From: Malaya genurostris
Lineage: Eukaryota > Arthropoda > Insecta > Diptera > Culicidae
Length of the DNA: 64,000 nt
Direction of reading: 5' to 3'
Assembly (NCBI RefSeq): GCF_030247185.1
Contig: NC_080571.1
Location: 111,655,067 to 111,719,066, forward strand
Part shown: positions 1-10,242 of the stretch, in pieces
Numbering within the stretch: the stretch's first letter is position 1
How the letters are laid out: each line of letters starts with the position of its first letter
Notes under the pieces: generated by a model
What the model saw: the letters and a program-made list of their open reading frames with translations, nothing else
Database searches by the model: none
Told to the model about the DNA's origin: nothing
Made by a program: the position numbers and the translations under genes

Positions 1-176
1 TTTTCTGACGTGCCGAACGAAAACGTGTTTTCGACTATTTCTGGCCGATGCAGGTTAGGTTAGGGCAGATTAGCACTAAGCAGTTCAATTTGAACAGCTC
101 TGCACTGATGAGTCAAAGACGAAACGTTAAACTAATAAAAACGGTTATGTGCCCTAGCACAAAATTTGGCTAACCC
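1..176. other. Unassigned leading sequence
   Basis: No coding region is recognised. The only visible structure is a near-palindrome around 81-104 (gttcaatttgaac) flanked by short gcag/ctgc arms. It abuts the truncated end of the LINE fragment that follows. Confidence 0.4.
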
Positions 177-800
177 CTAAATGTCCTTTTTACTGCCTTT
201 CTTAACGACGGGAAAAATGTATGATTTTTTCTATATGGCCGGAAAATGTCCTGCTTTCAAAGAACTATTAAACAGTATCGATAGTGGAATCGAAATACCA
301 TTTGAACATTTTTTTAGTAATATAGATGGGATCCCAGCACTGAATGATGACTTAAGCTTGGAGCACGGTTTGCTAACTTCAGTGGTCGTAATAATTTGAT
401 GAGAGCCGTATGGAGTACGCAGAGGAACGTTACCGGTCGCTTCATGAATTTGATCATCAGTTAAAATTTCGTCCGAAAAAACACTGCTAAAATGCTTACG
501 AAACAGATCACAGATTTCAGGAGATGTTGATGCTTGAACTCCATCAAGTGACATTTGAGTTGGAAAGCCCGTTTCTTTACGTTGTTCGTTGACGTAACTC
601 CAGAAGCTTTTCGGGTTCGTTCTAAGACTCATCTGGATCCGCTGTTGGTAGTTATGGTAGAGAGTCTTATTTAGACATTTATAACGGTAGTTTAAACGCG
701 AATAGTGCAATCTGAGATGTAGCGAAGGATATTTGGACAACTTCTTCAAGGCTGTGTTCACATTTTGCGGCGACCAGTCAGTCCATACTCGTTTTTGTTC
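177..800 (-). pseudogene. Jockey-like LINE ORF2 fragment (linker and start of reverse transcriptase)
   Basis: Read on the minus strand this encodes the stretch between the endonuclease and the RT fingers of a Jockey-like non-LTR retrotransposon. It includes FWSYVNEQRK, then CSKLKSS...GIPSILLKKCSN, then SLKAGHFPAI. The same landmarks (CSKLKSSSNAGPDGIPSLVLKK) occur in the plus-strand copy starting near 16545, so the two belong to one family. The reading frame is open from 761 down to a stop at 231-233, where TAG replaces the Trp codon of the expected PxxWKK motif. After it the frame continues as KKSYIFPVVKKG before similarity ends near 177. The conserved Asp of GPDGIP is missing. It is a dead, truncated copy at both ends. 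Confidence 0.8.
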
Positions 801-922
801 CAGCCATCAGAAAAGATTTTGCACCGTGTTACATAAATAGTGAAAACTTTGCCTCTGCTTATTAGTTTAAGTTGAACTGCTGGATGGCAATATCAGTTTA
901 AATAAAACTGTTTTTAGCACTG

Positions 923-1090
923 ATACACTGCTTTCGGTTCCGAAATTGCTGGGTAAAGTGTTTTTCAAATTTCTACCATCATTTACAAATCGACGATGCA
1001 AAACACGTAAAAATTCTTCTAAATGTGACACAAAACTATTTCAATTTGTAGGTTAGTAGGTTTTTGGTTATATTAATTGATGACCAAAAT
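923..1090 (+). repeat. Family A core fragment
   Basis: Short piece of the dispersed repeat that recurs through the window. It contains ttcggttccgaaatt, gggtaaagtgt and cgacgatgcaaaac, then aactatttcaatttgtagg. The same order of words appears at 5760-5850 and 6050-6150. There is no coding content. Bases 801-922 are unassigned. Confidence 0.6.
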
Positions 1091-1105
1091 TTGTTGCAAC
1101 TGAAT

Positions 1106-1497
1106 TTTGTTTATTTTTGGGGAGCAGGGAAAAGCCCAATGGAGATGAAATTTGGCAGCAGGCATGAAACCTCCTCATCTTCTGTATCAACAATGATCCA
1201 ACAAATACAATTAGGCTCAACACTAACAATTAAAACTAACAATTAAAACTAACAATTAAAATTAACAATTAAAACTGACAGTTTAAACTAACAGTTCAAA
1301 CAAATTTAAATTAAACCTATAACCCTATAACTAGTTGATGACACCAAACATTACAGGACAGAAACAGTGTTCCTTCTTAAAAGGCCAGAAACAGAAGAGA
1401 AAAGTGGATAGGTAAATGGAAGATGAAGGTTGGTGGAGAGGGTGTTAAGTAAACATGGGCGAACGACCAGGTTAGTGTCGGCATGTAGATCTAATTA
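1106..1497 (-). mobile_element. 3' end of a Jockey-like LINE (3' UTR only)
   Basis: The reverse complement aligns along its whole length with the 3' UTR of the plus-strand LINE at 18270-18717. Shared landmarks are agatctacatgccga, gtcatcaactagttataggg, a run of 13-bp units resembling ttttaattgttag, ggatcattgt, gaggaggttt, and the terminal gggcttttccctgctcc followed by an A/T-rich tail. No RT sequence is attached. This is a severely 5'-truncated insertion, typical of target-primed reverse transcription. It is separate from the RT fragment at 177-800, which lies beyond its 3' end. Confidence 0.85.
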
Positions 1498-1578
1498 TTG
1501 ATTTTCTAGTATCTTATTGGCAACACTGTTTGTCTTGTGTCATTGTCAAACTTGTTCAGTTTGGTCTATAATTTAATC

Positions 1579-2019
1579 ATGAATCGTCTCACGAACGAAT
1601 AACGCTTACAAATAATTAAATTTTACTATCAAAATTCATGCTCATTTATGAGCAGTTTCACTTTTATGTGGTTTCAACAAGACGGTGCCACTTCCCACAC
1701 AGCACGCGAAACAGTGACCAAATTGAGAGCCGCCTTCGATGAATAGTTTATCTCACGTTTTGGGCCCGTCAATTGGCTGCCAAGATTGTGTGATTTAACG
1801 CCTTTGAACTATTTCTTGTGGGATCATGTTAAGGCTCATGCTCATGTCTACAAGGATAAACCGGCAACGATTGACGCACTAGAAGCCAATATTGAAGCTA
1901 TTATTCTTGAAATACCAGCCGATATATTGGAGAGAGTGTGCCAAAATTTGACCTCACGCATGGGCCATCCAAAACGAAGCCGCGGCAAACATTTGCATGA
2001 AATTAGCTTCAAACATTAA
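1579..2019 (+). pseudogene. DD41D-type Tc1/mariner transposase, internally deleted
   Basis: An ATG at 1579 opens MNRLTNE-stop-RLQIIKFYYQN, which resembles the N-terminus of this transposase family. It jumps directly to the catalytic core WFQQDGATSHTA, then GPVNWLPRLCDLTPLNYFLW, and the C-terminal tail ERVCQNLTSRMGH...HLHEISFKH. From the Asp of FQQDG to the third catalytic position of LTPLNYF there are 41 residues, which defines the DD41D group. Lesions are an early stop, loss of most of the N-terminal DNA-binding region and the first catalytic Asp, a stop just before FISR, and Asn in place of the third Asp. The relic at 60574-60850 carries the same C-terminus and a different deletion. Confidence 0.8.
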
Positions 2020-2904
2020 ATAACATTGATCGTTCTATCGATTCGAATTAGGATTTCATAAATTTTCTCAATTTTTGTGTATTTTTTTGCCTTTCTCATA
2101 TAGAAAGGCTATGCAATCGCTGTAAAAACCGGCTTTTGAACCGAGGGCAGGAGGGACGAGTGTCATATACCATTCGACTCAGTTCGTCGAGATCACAAAA
2201 TGTCTGTGTGTATGTGACAAATAATGTCACTCAATTTTCGCAGAGATGGCTGAACCGATATTCACAAACTTAGATTCAAATGCAAGGTCTTCTGGCCTCA
2301 TGCAATTTTTTTGAGTTTCATTTGGATCCGACTTCCGGTTCAGAAATTACTAGGAAATATGTGTAAATTTATTAAAAATTCGCACTCAATTTTCTCGGAA
2401 ATTTTTTAACCGATTTTCACAAACTAAGATGCAACTAAAAGGTCTTAAAACTCGTTAAAAAGTCCCCGAAAAGTTAATCCAGATCCGACTTCCGGCTCCG
2501 GTATTATAGTGCGATTAGTGAAAATTTTCAATTTTATGAGTATTTTTTCACAAACGATGGCGAAACGATGTAAATATTTTCATAAAACTTACTGCTAAAT
2601 TTATCTAGTTGGCAGATCTTGTTAGCTAGTGAACATATAAAACTACTTTGGGACTACTAGTTTCCGGTTTCCGCTTCCGAACGCACCGATAAGAGTGAAT
2701 CTCCAAAAACGGAACTCATCTCGATTTCTCAGCAACGGTTAAACCGATTTCCACGAATCATAGCTCAAAGTAAAGCTCCAATTGTCTTTAAATATACTGT
2801 GAAATTTCATGCTGATCCGACTTCCGGTTCCGAAATTATACGGCGATGAGTATCAAAACATTCAAATCGTCGTTCAAAATGACGATGCAAAACTAGTACG
2901 CGAC

Positions 2905-2912
2905 GGTACGTG
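2905..2912. repeat. 8-bp target-site duplication, left copy (GGTACGTG)
   Basis: GGTACGTG immediately precedes the CAGGGCCGG terminus of the hAT-type element and is repeated exactly at 5624-5631. Confidence 0.9.
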
Positions 2913-3074
2913 CAGGGCCGGTGAAAGAGGTGGGTACGGTGGGTAGTACTACCCACCCGAAAATTCCAAAGGTGGGTAATTACCCACCTGAAATTTCTAA
3001 CGAAAAATAATAGTAATATTAGTATCATTTATAACAATAAAAATAGTTTTATTGTAACTGAGAAAAAAGTATAT

Positions 3075-3512
3075 GCCGAGAAAGTACCGAAAAAGGTCTT
3101 TTACCATTTACTATACGAACCAGTAAAAGAAAAGTTACCAGAAGTTGTCAGTTTCTACTTGTGGCAGCATTCTTATACACATTGAGTTCTTCACTGTATG
3201 GATATTTTTCTCAATCTCTATACAGCTAGTTGAACATCAGAGAGAAAGGTTTGTTCGAACTATTGCTTATGCCCCAGAGTTACAGCGTGCTGGCTGTTCA
3301 GCCTAGGTTGTAAGCGGTATTCAGTAGCGCTGCACTCACCGCTACTTGATGGAAACCCATCATGCTATTTATACTTTTTCATTATTAGAGATAGTGAAGA
3401 ATTAATTGTGTACGAGAATAACTAGCAAGTAGAAAGTGAACAACTTCTGATAACTATTCTTTTGTCGGTTCGGATAGTAAATGGTAAAAGACCTTTATCG
3501 ATACTTTCCGGC
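3075..3512. repeat. Internal inverted-repeat (foldback) unit inside the hAT
   Basis: Bases 3075-3200 and about 3390-3512 are inverted copies. On the left gccgagaaagtaccg, aggtcttttaccatttac, cagaagttgt and tttctacttg appear. The same words return in reverse complement on the right. The arms are about 120 bp with a central spacer of about 190 bp. It could be a separate MITE nested in the hAT or a subterminal structure of the hAT. No flanking duplication was recognised. Confidence 0.7.
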
Positions 3513-4002
3513 CTACCAGAGACTCGAGTGATTTGCATTGATGAGATGCTTAAGTTCAACTCCTCTTGCGAAAGTTAAGTTAGTAAAAGATTTCTGCTTG
3601 CTAAAATCAACCTTGTCACATCTCACCTTTCCATTCTTTATCTTCACTTAAATGAAATCACTCAAAATCTTTTGACGTAGGATTGCGTCTTTGTTTTCTA
3701 TACCGGGGTACAAATTCAAAATATAGAAGTAAAACCATATAGACAGTGGTTAAGTTTTGAACATCTACAACTCAACCACGAACAATGTCTAATTCTCCCT
3801 GTTTTTCAAACCATTGTCATTCCTCTAATTGATATGACGGTGTCGTATACATAAGTTCCCGGTTTCCATATGATTTCTACTCTTCGATGAGTGCGTTCGC
3901 ATTTGAGAAAATTACTCACAGAAAACAAAATTCAGAGTCGAATCGACTTGCACTCTGTGCGGTTCGATACTGCCGTAGAGAGGTTGCTTTCACATCGTCC
4001 AA

Positions 4003-5045
4003 AAAGTCCAGGAACTAACTAAGAAAACAACATTTCTTGAGCAAAATTTCTTTATTTATTATCTAAATTTTTTATATCATACTTATAAAATGATTTGTCA
4101 TTGGCCTTAAAATAGGCTTCAGTTGCGTCGATGACTCTCTCAGATCATCAAATGACAAGTAGTCGCTGGGGGCTAGGTTATTGAGAATATGGTGGGTGAA
4201 GAAACAGATCGGTGCCCAATACGTTCAATTTGGCCATTATTTTCATTGACTTGTGGCACGGTGGTTAAAGTTGGGTTAAAAATAATTGCTTTCTGCTTGG
4301 CCGTTTTCTACGATTCCATACTTCAAACGTATTAATAACTAAAAACTCTTGTTGGTACTTCCTTTCCAAGATAGTCGACGTTAATTATACCTCGAGCATC
4401 TAAAAACTGACGCCATACTTGTTGCAGCTACATGTTGCGTTTTCCCCGTCTAAATGTTGAAACAACTCCGGAGAATAAAGATAGATCGATGTTTCGTCCA
4501 CTGTTTCATACCAACGCAAGAAATCCTTTTTATTGCGACTAAACAGTGCCGACCAGCTCTCTGGATTGTTGATACGTTGTTACTTTTGATAGATTGAGAG
4601 CGAACGAGGCACTAATTTGGAAAAGATTTTTTTCATGCCCAGATTTTCGCATACGATCGTAAAAGCACTTCCAGTTCAGTCGGACTTTGATTTTGTGTTC
4701 ATCCATCACGATTATCAAAACTTGCTCACATTTTTTCCGGATGACTGCTCAATTTGGTCACGTTAAAATCAGAATACCACAAATCTTTGTTATTAATCTG
4801 AGTGCGGGTAACACTTCTTAAACCATTGCTGGACTTGCCCGGTTTTTCCTCATAGGAAGCAATTTTTTATCAATAAACGGAATTCGTTATTTTTAAGTTT
4901 TCGTAAATCAAAAAGTAACTTCACTTATATGTCGGTAAATTTAGTGTTTGTGGTGCGATTGACGTGAAAACACTTGTCTTCTGAACGGTGATGATAGTTT
5001 GACATTACAAACGTCATCTCAGTCGGTTCCGGGACTTTTTTAACA
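4003..5045 (-). pseudogene. mariner transposase relic with eroded TIRs
   Basis: In minus-strand frames, patches of a mariner (DD34D-type) transposase are readable in order: FSKLVPRSLSIYQK, SALFSRNKKDFLRWYETVDE, YSPELFQHL, a GIINVDYLGKE-like patch, KIMAKLNVLGTDLFLHPPYS, LAPSDY and an ATEAYFKANDKSFYKYDI-like tail. Many stops and frameshifts separate them. The ends carry matching words: aaaagtccaggaactaac at the left and, in reverse complement, aaaagtcccggaaccgac at the right, consistent with mariner TIRs. The element is about 1.04 kb, shorter than a full mariner, and nested in the hAT. A clean TA duplication was not confirmed. Confidence 0.7.
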
Positions 5046-5095
5046 ATGTGCTATGGACATCAGCGGCTGGTTTTGTTTTGTGCGCCGTTCGATTT

Positions 5096-5304
5096 GCCCG
5101 GGTTTGCGGTTCAATCCATACGGCGCTGGTCTTATAAACCAGTTGTCATATGTTCGAGCCCCGACCTGGAATGATCCATAGTTTCAGTAGGATCGTAGTA
5201 CTAGCCATGAAATGTTTCTGTATGCTAAGAATCGGCTGCGAAGTCTGTTGAAACAGAAAAGCCAAATTCCACAGAAGGAATGTAATGCCAAGACATTGCT
5301 TTCG
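5096..5304 (+). mobile_element. tRNA-derived SINE, copy 1
   Basis: The head resembles a tRNA gene with RNA polymerase III promoter boxes: an A-box region gcggttcaatccatacggcg near 5107-5126 and a B box gttcgagcccc from 5152. It is followed by the unrelated body ccgacctgga, gtaggatcgtagtactagcc, aagaatcggctgcgaagtct and gttgaaacag, and ends near ggaatgtaatgcc. The same sequence recurs at 41385 and, inverted, at 46855. It codes for nothing and depends on a LINE for movement. It lies inside the hAT. Confidence 0.8.
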
Positions 5305-5567
5305 ATTCATGCGAGACATCTTTCACCATTCTCAAAGAAATAATTTCGAAAATTTGCAAACACAAATAAGTTTATACGGAACCTAAAAGACTGCTGACTT
5401 AATATTCCAAACAAATATTGGCAGAAATTTTGTAGTTTGATATTGTATTTAACCCTTAAATGCGCAATTTTGTTTTACAACAAAATATCGAAAACGCTTC
5501 AACGCTATAACGAAACAAAATATTATTATAAAAAATCGACTAAATAATATTTCAAAATAGTGGGTCG
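5305..5567. other. Unassigned interior of the hAT
   Basis: AT-rich sequence between the SINE and the right subterminal repeats of the hAT. No coding region or repeat partner was seen. Confidence 0.4.
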
Positions 5568-5623
5568 TTCTCCCTTGGTATTAAAAATTACCCACCTGGG
5601 CTTAACATGTTTCACCGGCTCTG

Positions 5624-5631
5624 GGTACGTG
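5624..5631. repeat. 8-bp target-site duplication, right copy (GGTACGTG)
   Basis: Identical to 2905-2912. It follows the ...CCGGCTCTG terminus of the hAT-type element. Confidence 0.9.
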
Positions 5632-6395
5632 GGACTTTGCTCCGTTCGCAGCGTGCTTTGCTCATTTTCATATAGCGTGCAGGGTTGCCACTTTAAAAAT
5701 TAGATTTTTCAGGTGAAAAGATGTAAATTTCCCTAAATGTCCCATTGGTTGCTATTGAAATTCACACCGTCATTTAGAGCGACGATGCAAAGAAGGGTAA
5801 AATTCTTCTAGATTTACCTTAAAACTGATTCAATTTGTAGGCAATATTAGTTACTTAAGTACTAAACGAACCGATTTTGGCTATACTGGTTCCAAGTTCC
5901 CGGTTCTAGAAGTACCAGAAATAGTGATAAAAAAGTTTTAACGCGACTCACTTAATTTTCTCAGAGATGATTTGATCGATTTTCACAAACAGACTCAAAT
6001 AAAAGTTCCTAATGTCTCATGGATTGCTGTTTAATTTCATCCTAGTCCGACTTCCGGCACCAGAACTATAGGGTAAAGTGTGTTTAATCATTTAGTGTGA
6101 CGATGCAAAATAAAGAAACATTTTTATTAACTTGACATAAATGTTTACAAATTGAAAAAGTTCTGTTGGTTTATACCCAAAGAAAGTTTCTTCTTTTATT
6201 CAAAATTGAAAAAAAAAATTCTTCGCAGAATCTTCTAGTGATATTTTTGGAAATATAAGTAATATGAGGAAGGCATCAATAAATGTATATGGTATAATTT
6301 TAAATAAATGTCAAAACCGTCTTTAAAATTCAAATTGTATAGCGAGCCACAAACAATACAAATATCCACAAATTGAAAGCCGCCATCTGCTCATT

Positions 6396-6455
6396 CTTGT
6401 ACAGGGTAAATTTTGAAAAGGCACTCCATAGTAGAGTAAGACGTATTCACTACAA
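6396..6455. repeat. Short dispersed module shared with 27231-27290
   Basis: The words agggtaaattttgaaaaggc, ccatagta and gtcgtattcac-like sequence recur near 27231 in the same orientation. Possibly a remnant of a transposon end. Neither copy has a convincing ORF, although an antisense frame here gives a 69-aa reading I do not trust. Confidence 0.5.
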
Positions 6456-6644
6456 AATGATTTTTCCTTCTTTTGCTTCGTCGCTTTATTTGGCTTCCAA
6501 CACTTTGCACCCTGTAAATCCGGTGCGGAATGTCGTATCCGGATGGAATTCTAAAGTTATGTATGGGATCATAAGACCTAAGATTGTGAAAATCGGCCAC
6601 GTTTTGTCTAAGGATAGTGAGTAAGTAATAAGAAATTCAAACTT

Positions 6645-7204
6645 TTACACTAGTCCTTCTGTCATTCCGGAACCAGAAGTCGGATGAATTTGGAACTCTT
6701 GTTGAATTTTGTGGAATAGTTTCCAATGCTCGAGTCGATACCGTTTTACTGGTCTCAAAAAAAGATATCCTTTCAATTCCAACTTCAATTTTGGAAATAT
6801 GGAGAAATCACACGGAGCAAGAACTGACGAGCAATGATTGATTTGTGACTCGGCGCATTGCAGTACAACAAGCACCATTTCTCAAGGTCGCAATATTCGG
6901 ATCGAGTACGACGGATTCTGGCCATCAAATTTTTCAAAACTTCGATTTAAAATGCGCCCGTGACCGTTTGGCCAGTTGGAACGAACTCTTTGTGGATGAT
7001 TTCTTTCCTATCGAAAAGAAGTGAGTTTTTTGACTTCCATTCCGGAATTTGGCACTTAGTTTCTAGATCGAACTGAAAGCACCACGTTTCGTCGTCAGTA
7101 ACAATTGATTTCAGGAAGTTTGGATCATTTCTGGCGGCTGCAACGACGAAGTGATTTCTGCTCCTCCGTAAGTGTGTGTGTGGGACAAACTTTGCACAGG
7201 CCAA
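6645..7204 (-). pseudogene. mariner (DD34D-type) transposase fragment
   Basis: Two minus-strand frames together give the middle and C-terminal half of a mariner transposase. The first (7204 to 6947) has NDPNFLKSIVTDDETWCFQF, where DDETW carries the first catalytic Asp, then CQIPEWKSKNS and IIHKEFVPTGQTV. The second (from 6878 down) has VLAPCDFSIFPKLKLELKGY, carrying the third catalytic position. The segment around the second Asp (HDNAPAH in intact members) is lost or scrambled near 6900, so catalysis is impossible. It is unlike the mariner in the hAT and is an independent insertion. Confidence 0.8.
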
Positions 7205-7215
7205 ATCAACTTTTG

Positions 7216-7450
7216 ATCGGAGTTACCGGGACCCTAGTGTTATATACCATTCGACTCAGCTCGTCGAGATCGTAAAATGTATGTATGTGCGCTTTTTCAG
7301 ATCAAGATCAAGATCACTCTCCGCACAATTTTCTCGGAGACAGCTGACGATTTTAACAAATTTAGGCTCATTTGAAAGCTACTGTTAATTTGTGAATCTA
7401 GTTTTAATATCAAGCGGCTGTCACTTCTGGTTCCAGAGATATATAGCTGT
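7216..7450 (+). repeat. Family A fragment
   Basis: Contains gtgttatataccattcgact, cagctcgtcgagatcg, attttctcggagacagctga, acaaatttaggctcatttga and a ggttccagagatat module. These are the family's words in order, but both termini are missing. Confidence 0.65.
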
Positions 7451-8791
7451 GTGCATGTGCAGCTCAGCCATAGCCGAAACAGAGAAAAAGTAAACGCCGG
7501 AGAGCTCGGATCGGTCGAATCGGCCTAATGCGGGTAGCCTTTAAGAGTGTGCTTTTGCGTGTTGTTATCAATGAAAACAGCTCGCATGACTGGCACGAAG
7601 AGTTGCGGACTGAACAGAAGCACATGATTTTAGTTGTGATTACTCAAATTCCTAAACAGGAACGGTGAGTAAAATTTTTTGTATCGGTTCGAGTGAAGTG
7701 TACTCAAACCATGAGTTTGAATCGAATTTTTTTATTTCGATTATGCAAAGTGAGAAATCCAACCAAGTGATTAAATCTTTTGCGAATGTGTTTGCTACTA
7801 AAGTTGACTTCTCATTAGGAAGTAAAATTACTGCAATAAGAAATTCCATGTATTTAAATATAAATGTAAAGACGGTTTTGTAATTATTATCAAATTCTCT
7901 TTTTCCTATTTTGAGTAAAGAGCTTTGTTCCTTAACTTAAACGTAAGTGGATGGATGAAAATTCAATTTTTGACTACTTGCACATTTTATGAAATTGTAT
8001 GATGAGTCACTAAGTTTTGAGCTATATTGAATGATTGTGCACTCCATATCCTACACTATTCCCACAGCATAAAAAAATTGTTATTGTTGTTTTACTACAT
8101 ATTTTTTTAATTCGTGGAATTGGAGGGGCTGGGGTCCACTAGGAGATTGATAGTACCTATTAGCTCTCTCCGGACAGTACCAGCCTAGATGCCGTGTGGA
8201 ATCCGGCGGAAAAAATGAACTAAGAATAGGTCCACTGGGTTCCTGCTTCCATGTCGTAAAAGGCGACAATTGCAGGAGTTTCTTTTCCCTTTCAGTTATC
8301 AGATATTTTCAATGATTACTCTATTTTACTAAATTATCTCTTCATTCAACCTATCAATTACCATCTAGCTTCGGAGAAAAGTTTTATTTGGAATGTTTTC
8401 TTCTTCCATGTTATTGATTGTCTTTCAGATTATAAATTGAATGATAAAAATCAACTATTGGGCAAATCCGCTATTATAAAGTTAATAACAGCGATAACAT
8501 ATATCGGTATATTGAATACATAGTAAAAAACACTTGATATTAATATTTCAAACAATAAATTAATATTTTTCTCGGCAGCCGGCTGCCCAGAGCAACCAAT
8601 ATAACCAATTAATAATTTTTATAAATAATTAAAATAATAAAGCGAAAATATTAAAGAATCAAGACGCGCGTGAAATCTGTTGACCATTATTTGTTGATTT
8701 AGAATGATTTTATAACAACTGTTTAGAATATGTCAATGCAATGAATCAACTATGTTGTCTAAATCCTATTCACTCGTTTATTTTGTATCAC
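7451..8791. other. Non-coding stretch, no gene recognised
   Basis: Mostly AT-rich with short chance ORFs only. The part at 8104-8285 is richer in GC and reads like a repeat leader (ccatgtcgtaaaaggcgac near 8250), but I cannot assign it to an element. Nothing else stands out. Confidence 0.4.
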
Positions 8792-8804
8792 GTAATTTCA
8801 TTTA
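8792..8804. repeat. 13-bp target-site duplication, left copy
   Basis: gtaatttcattta here is repeated exactly at 11932-11944, on either side of the RTE-like element. Confidence 0.85.
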
Positions 8805-9204
8805 GGGTTGATAAACGACTGGACAATGCGCAATTCAGGCCCCAATGTGGTTCTTAGCCTCTTGTCCAGTAACTCCTATCCCTACCTTCCCGTGGTACCG
8901 GCTGGGGTACGAGTAACCATAGAAAAGATCGGGTAACTAACCCCGGTGGGACCTTGGTCGTATGCTGACAGGGAAGGGGGCGTGCCTTCTCTTTACAGAG
9001 AGCGAGCCTACCCGAGCGTCTGTTCCCCATGTTGGGGCGGCTCGAAACAGCGTCTGTTCTCCATGTTAGGAGCGGCTGATTACCGTCCTTGTGTCAGTGT
9101 GGGACTCTAAACAGTGCTGACACGATGGCCCTCCGGCGAGACAGGAGGTTGGTGCAGGCCTAACAAGCCGCCTGGAAAAAGGAAGTTACGAACAATCAAG
9201 TAAG

Positions 9205-10242
9205 CAATACGACTCGGAATAATCGGCAAAGACCTACGCGACGAATAAAGGACTACGATTGGAAGCTTGGCACATGGAATTGCAAATTGCTTGGCTTCCC
9301 AGGATACGACCAAATGCTGCATGATGAGCTTCAAATCCGCGGCTTCGATGTCGTAGCACTGCAGGAACTTTGTTGGACGGGACAGAAGGTGTGGAAAAGT
9401 GGGCATCGAGCGACTACCTTCTACCAGAGCTGTGGCACAACCAACGTTCCAGGAACTGGATTTGTAGTGTTAGGCAAGAGTCGCCAGCGCGTGATTGGGT
9501 GGCAGTCAATCAGTGATAGAAGATCAAGGGCCGTTTCTTCAATTACAGCATCATCAACGTGCACTGCCCACCTGAGACGAGACCCAATGACGAGAAGGAA
9601 GCATTCTACGCGCAGCTGGAACAAACCTAAGACAGCTGTTCACGGCGGGATATAAAACTCGTCATCGGCGACATGAATGTTCAGGTAGGCCGGGAGGCAA
9701 TGTACAAGCCCGTGATCGGGCTGGAGAGCCTGCACGCGGTAACAAACGACAACGATCACCGGTGTGTAAACTTTGCAGCCTCCCGAGGAATGGTAGTTCG
9801 AAGCACTTTCTTCCCCCGCAAAGATATCCACAAAGCCGCCTGGAGATCACCTGATCAACATACGGAAAATCAAATCGACCACGTTCTCATCGACGGGCGA
9901 TTCTTCTCCGACGTCATCAATGTCCGCAATTACCGCAGTGCCAATATTGATTCTAACCACTACCTTGTCGCGATTTGTATGCGCTCAAAACTATCGACGG
10001 TGCACAATACTCGTCGCACAGGAACGCCGGGACTCAATCTCGAGCAGCTTCGTAGCGTTCGTACTACAGAGGAATACGCGCAACAACTGGAGCTAGTGCT
10101 ACCAACGGAAGAGCAGCTTAGCAGCAAACGAGGAACGATACAGACAGGCGCTAAACAGACAGAACACGGTTTTTCGGAAGCAAAAGCGCCAACAGGAAGA
10201 CCAAGATCGCGAAGCGATGGAATAGCTGTACCGCGCAAATGA
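9205..10242 (+). pseudogene. RTE-like endonuclease domain, copy A
   Basis: The region encodes an APE-type endonuclease that would nick target DNA. Visible motifs are KLGTWNCKLLGFPGYD (Asn of TWN), FDVVALQELCWTG (catalytic Glu of LQE), IGDMNVQVGREAMY, FAASRGMVVRSTFFPRKD, NQIDHVLIDGRF and SNHYLVAICM. In copy B the last motif is SDHYLV, so the catalytic Asp of SDH is Asn here. A deletion of about 13 bp near 9520, relative to copy B, shifts the frame in the middle, and an in-frame TAA follows LEQT. Upstream, ATG at 9125 opens MALRRDRRLVQA and then meets TAA, a stop also present in copy B, so translation may begin further downstream. Confidence 0.8.

Larger units (their letters stand above)
2913..5623. 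mobile_element. hAT-superfamily-type DNA transposon, non-autonomous, 2.7 kb
   Basis: The termini are CAGGGCCGGTGAAA at the left and, in reverse complement, CAGAGCCGGTGAAA at the right: a 14-bp TIR with one mismatch. It is flanked by perfect 8-bp duplications, the hAT signature. Several ggtgggta/taccacc-like words sit just inside both ends (2935-2990 and 5568-5600), as expected for subterminal transposase-binding repeats. I find no hAT transposase ORF. The interior holds a 438-bp inverted-repeat unit, a mariner relic and a SINE, so it is a cargo-bearing non-autonomous element or one whose own gene has been replaced by later insertions. Confidence 0.85.
2089..6278 (+). mobile_element. Family A TIR element, interrupted by the hAT at 2913-5623
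   Basis: The left end reads gcctttctcatatagaaagg and the right end near 6278 reads atgaggaaggcatca, its inverted counterpart. Complete ends elsewhere extend to ccacctagtggtgtaatgat. Inside are the family's standard words: tcatataccattcgactcag, ttcgtcgag, aaaatgtctgtgtg, then repeated modules of agatggctgaaccgat, cacaaacttag, aaggtctt and gatccgacttccggttc. No ORF of note is present, so it is non-autonomous. Sequence resumes at 5632 exactly where the hAT target duplication ends, which shows the order of insertion. Confidence 0.7.

Noticed and set aside
5096..5170. A functional tRNA gene
   Set aside because: The A and B boxes are present, but no acceptor stem or cloverleaf closes, and the sequence recurs with the same unrelated body as a SINE.
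7652..7883. Paired 65- and 72-codon frames on opposite strands
   Set aside because: Mutually overlapping, AT-rich, without motifs; chance ORFs.
8104..8285. Leader of another retroelement (ccatgtcgtaaaaggcgac)
   Set aside because: Looks familiar as a repeat, but no adjoining coding region or second copy in the window supports a call.
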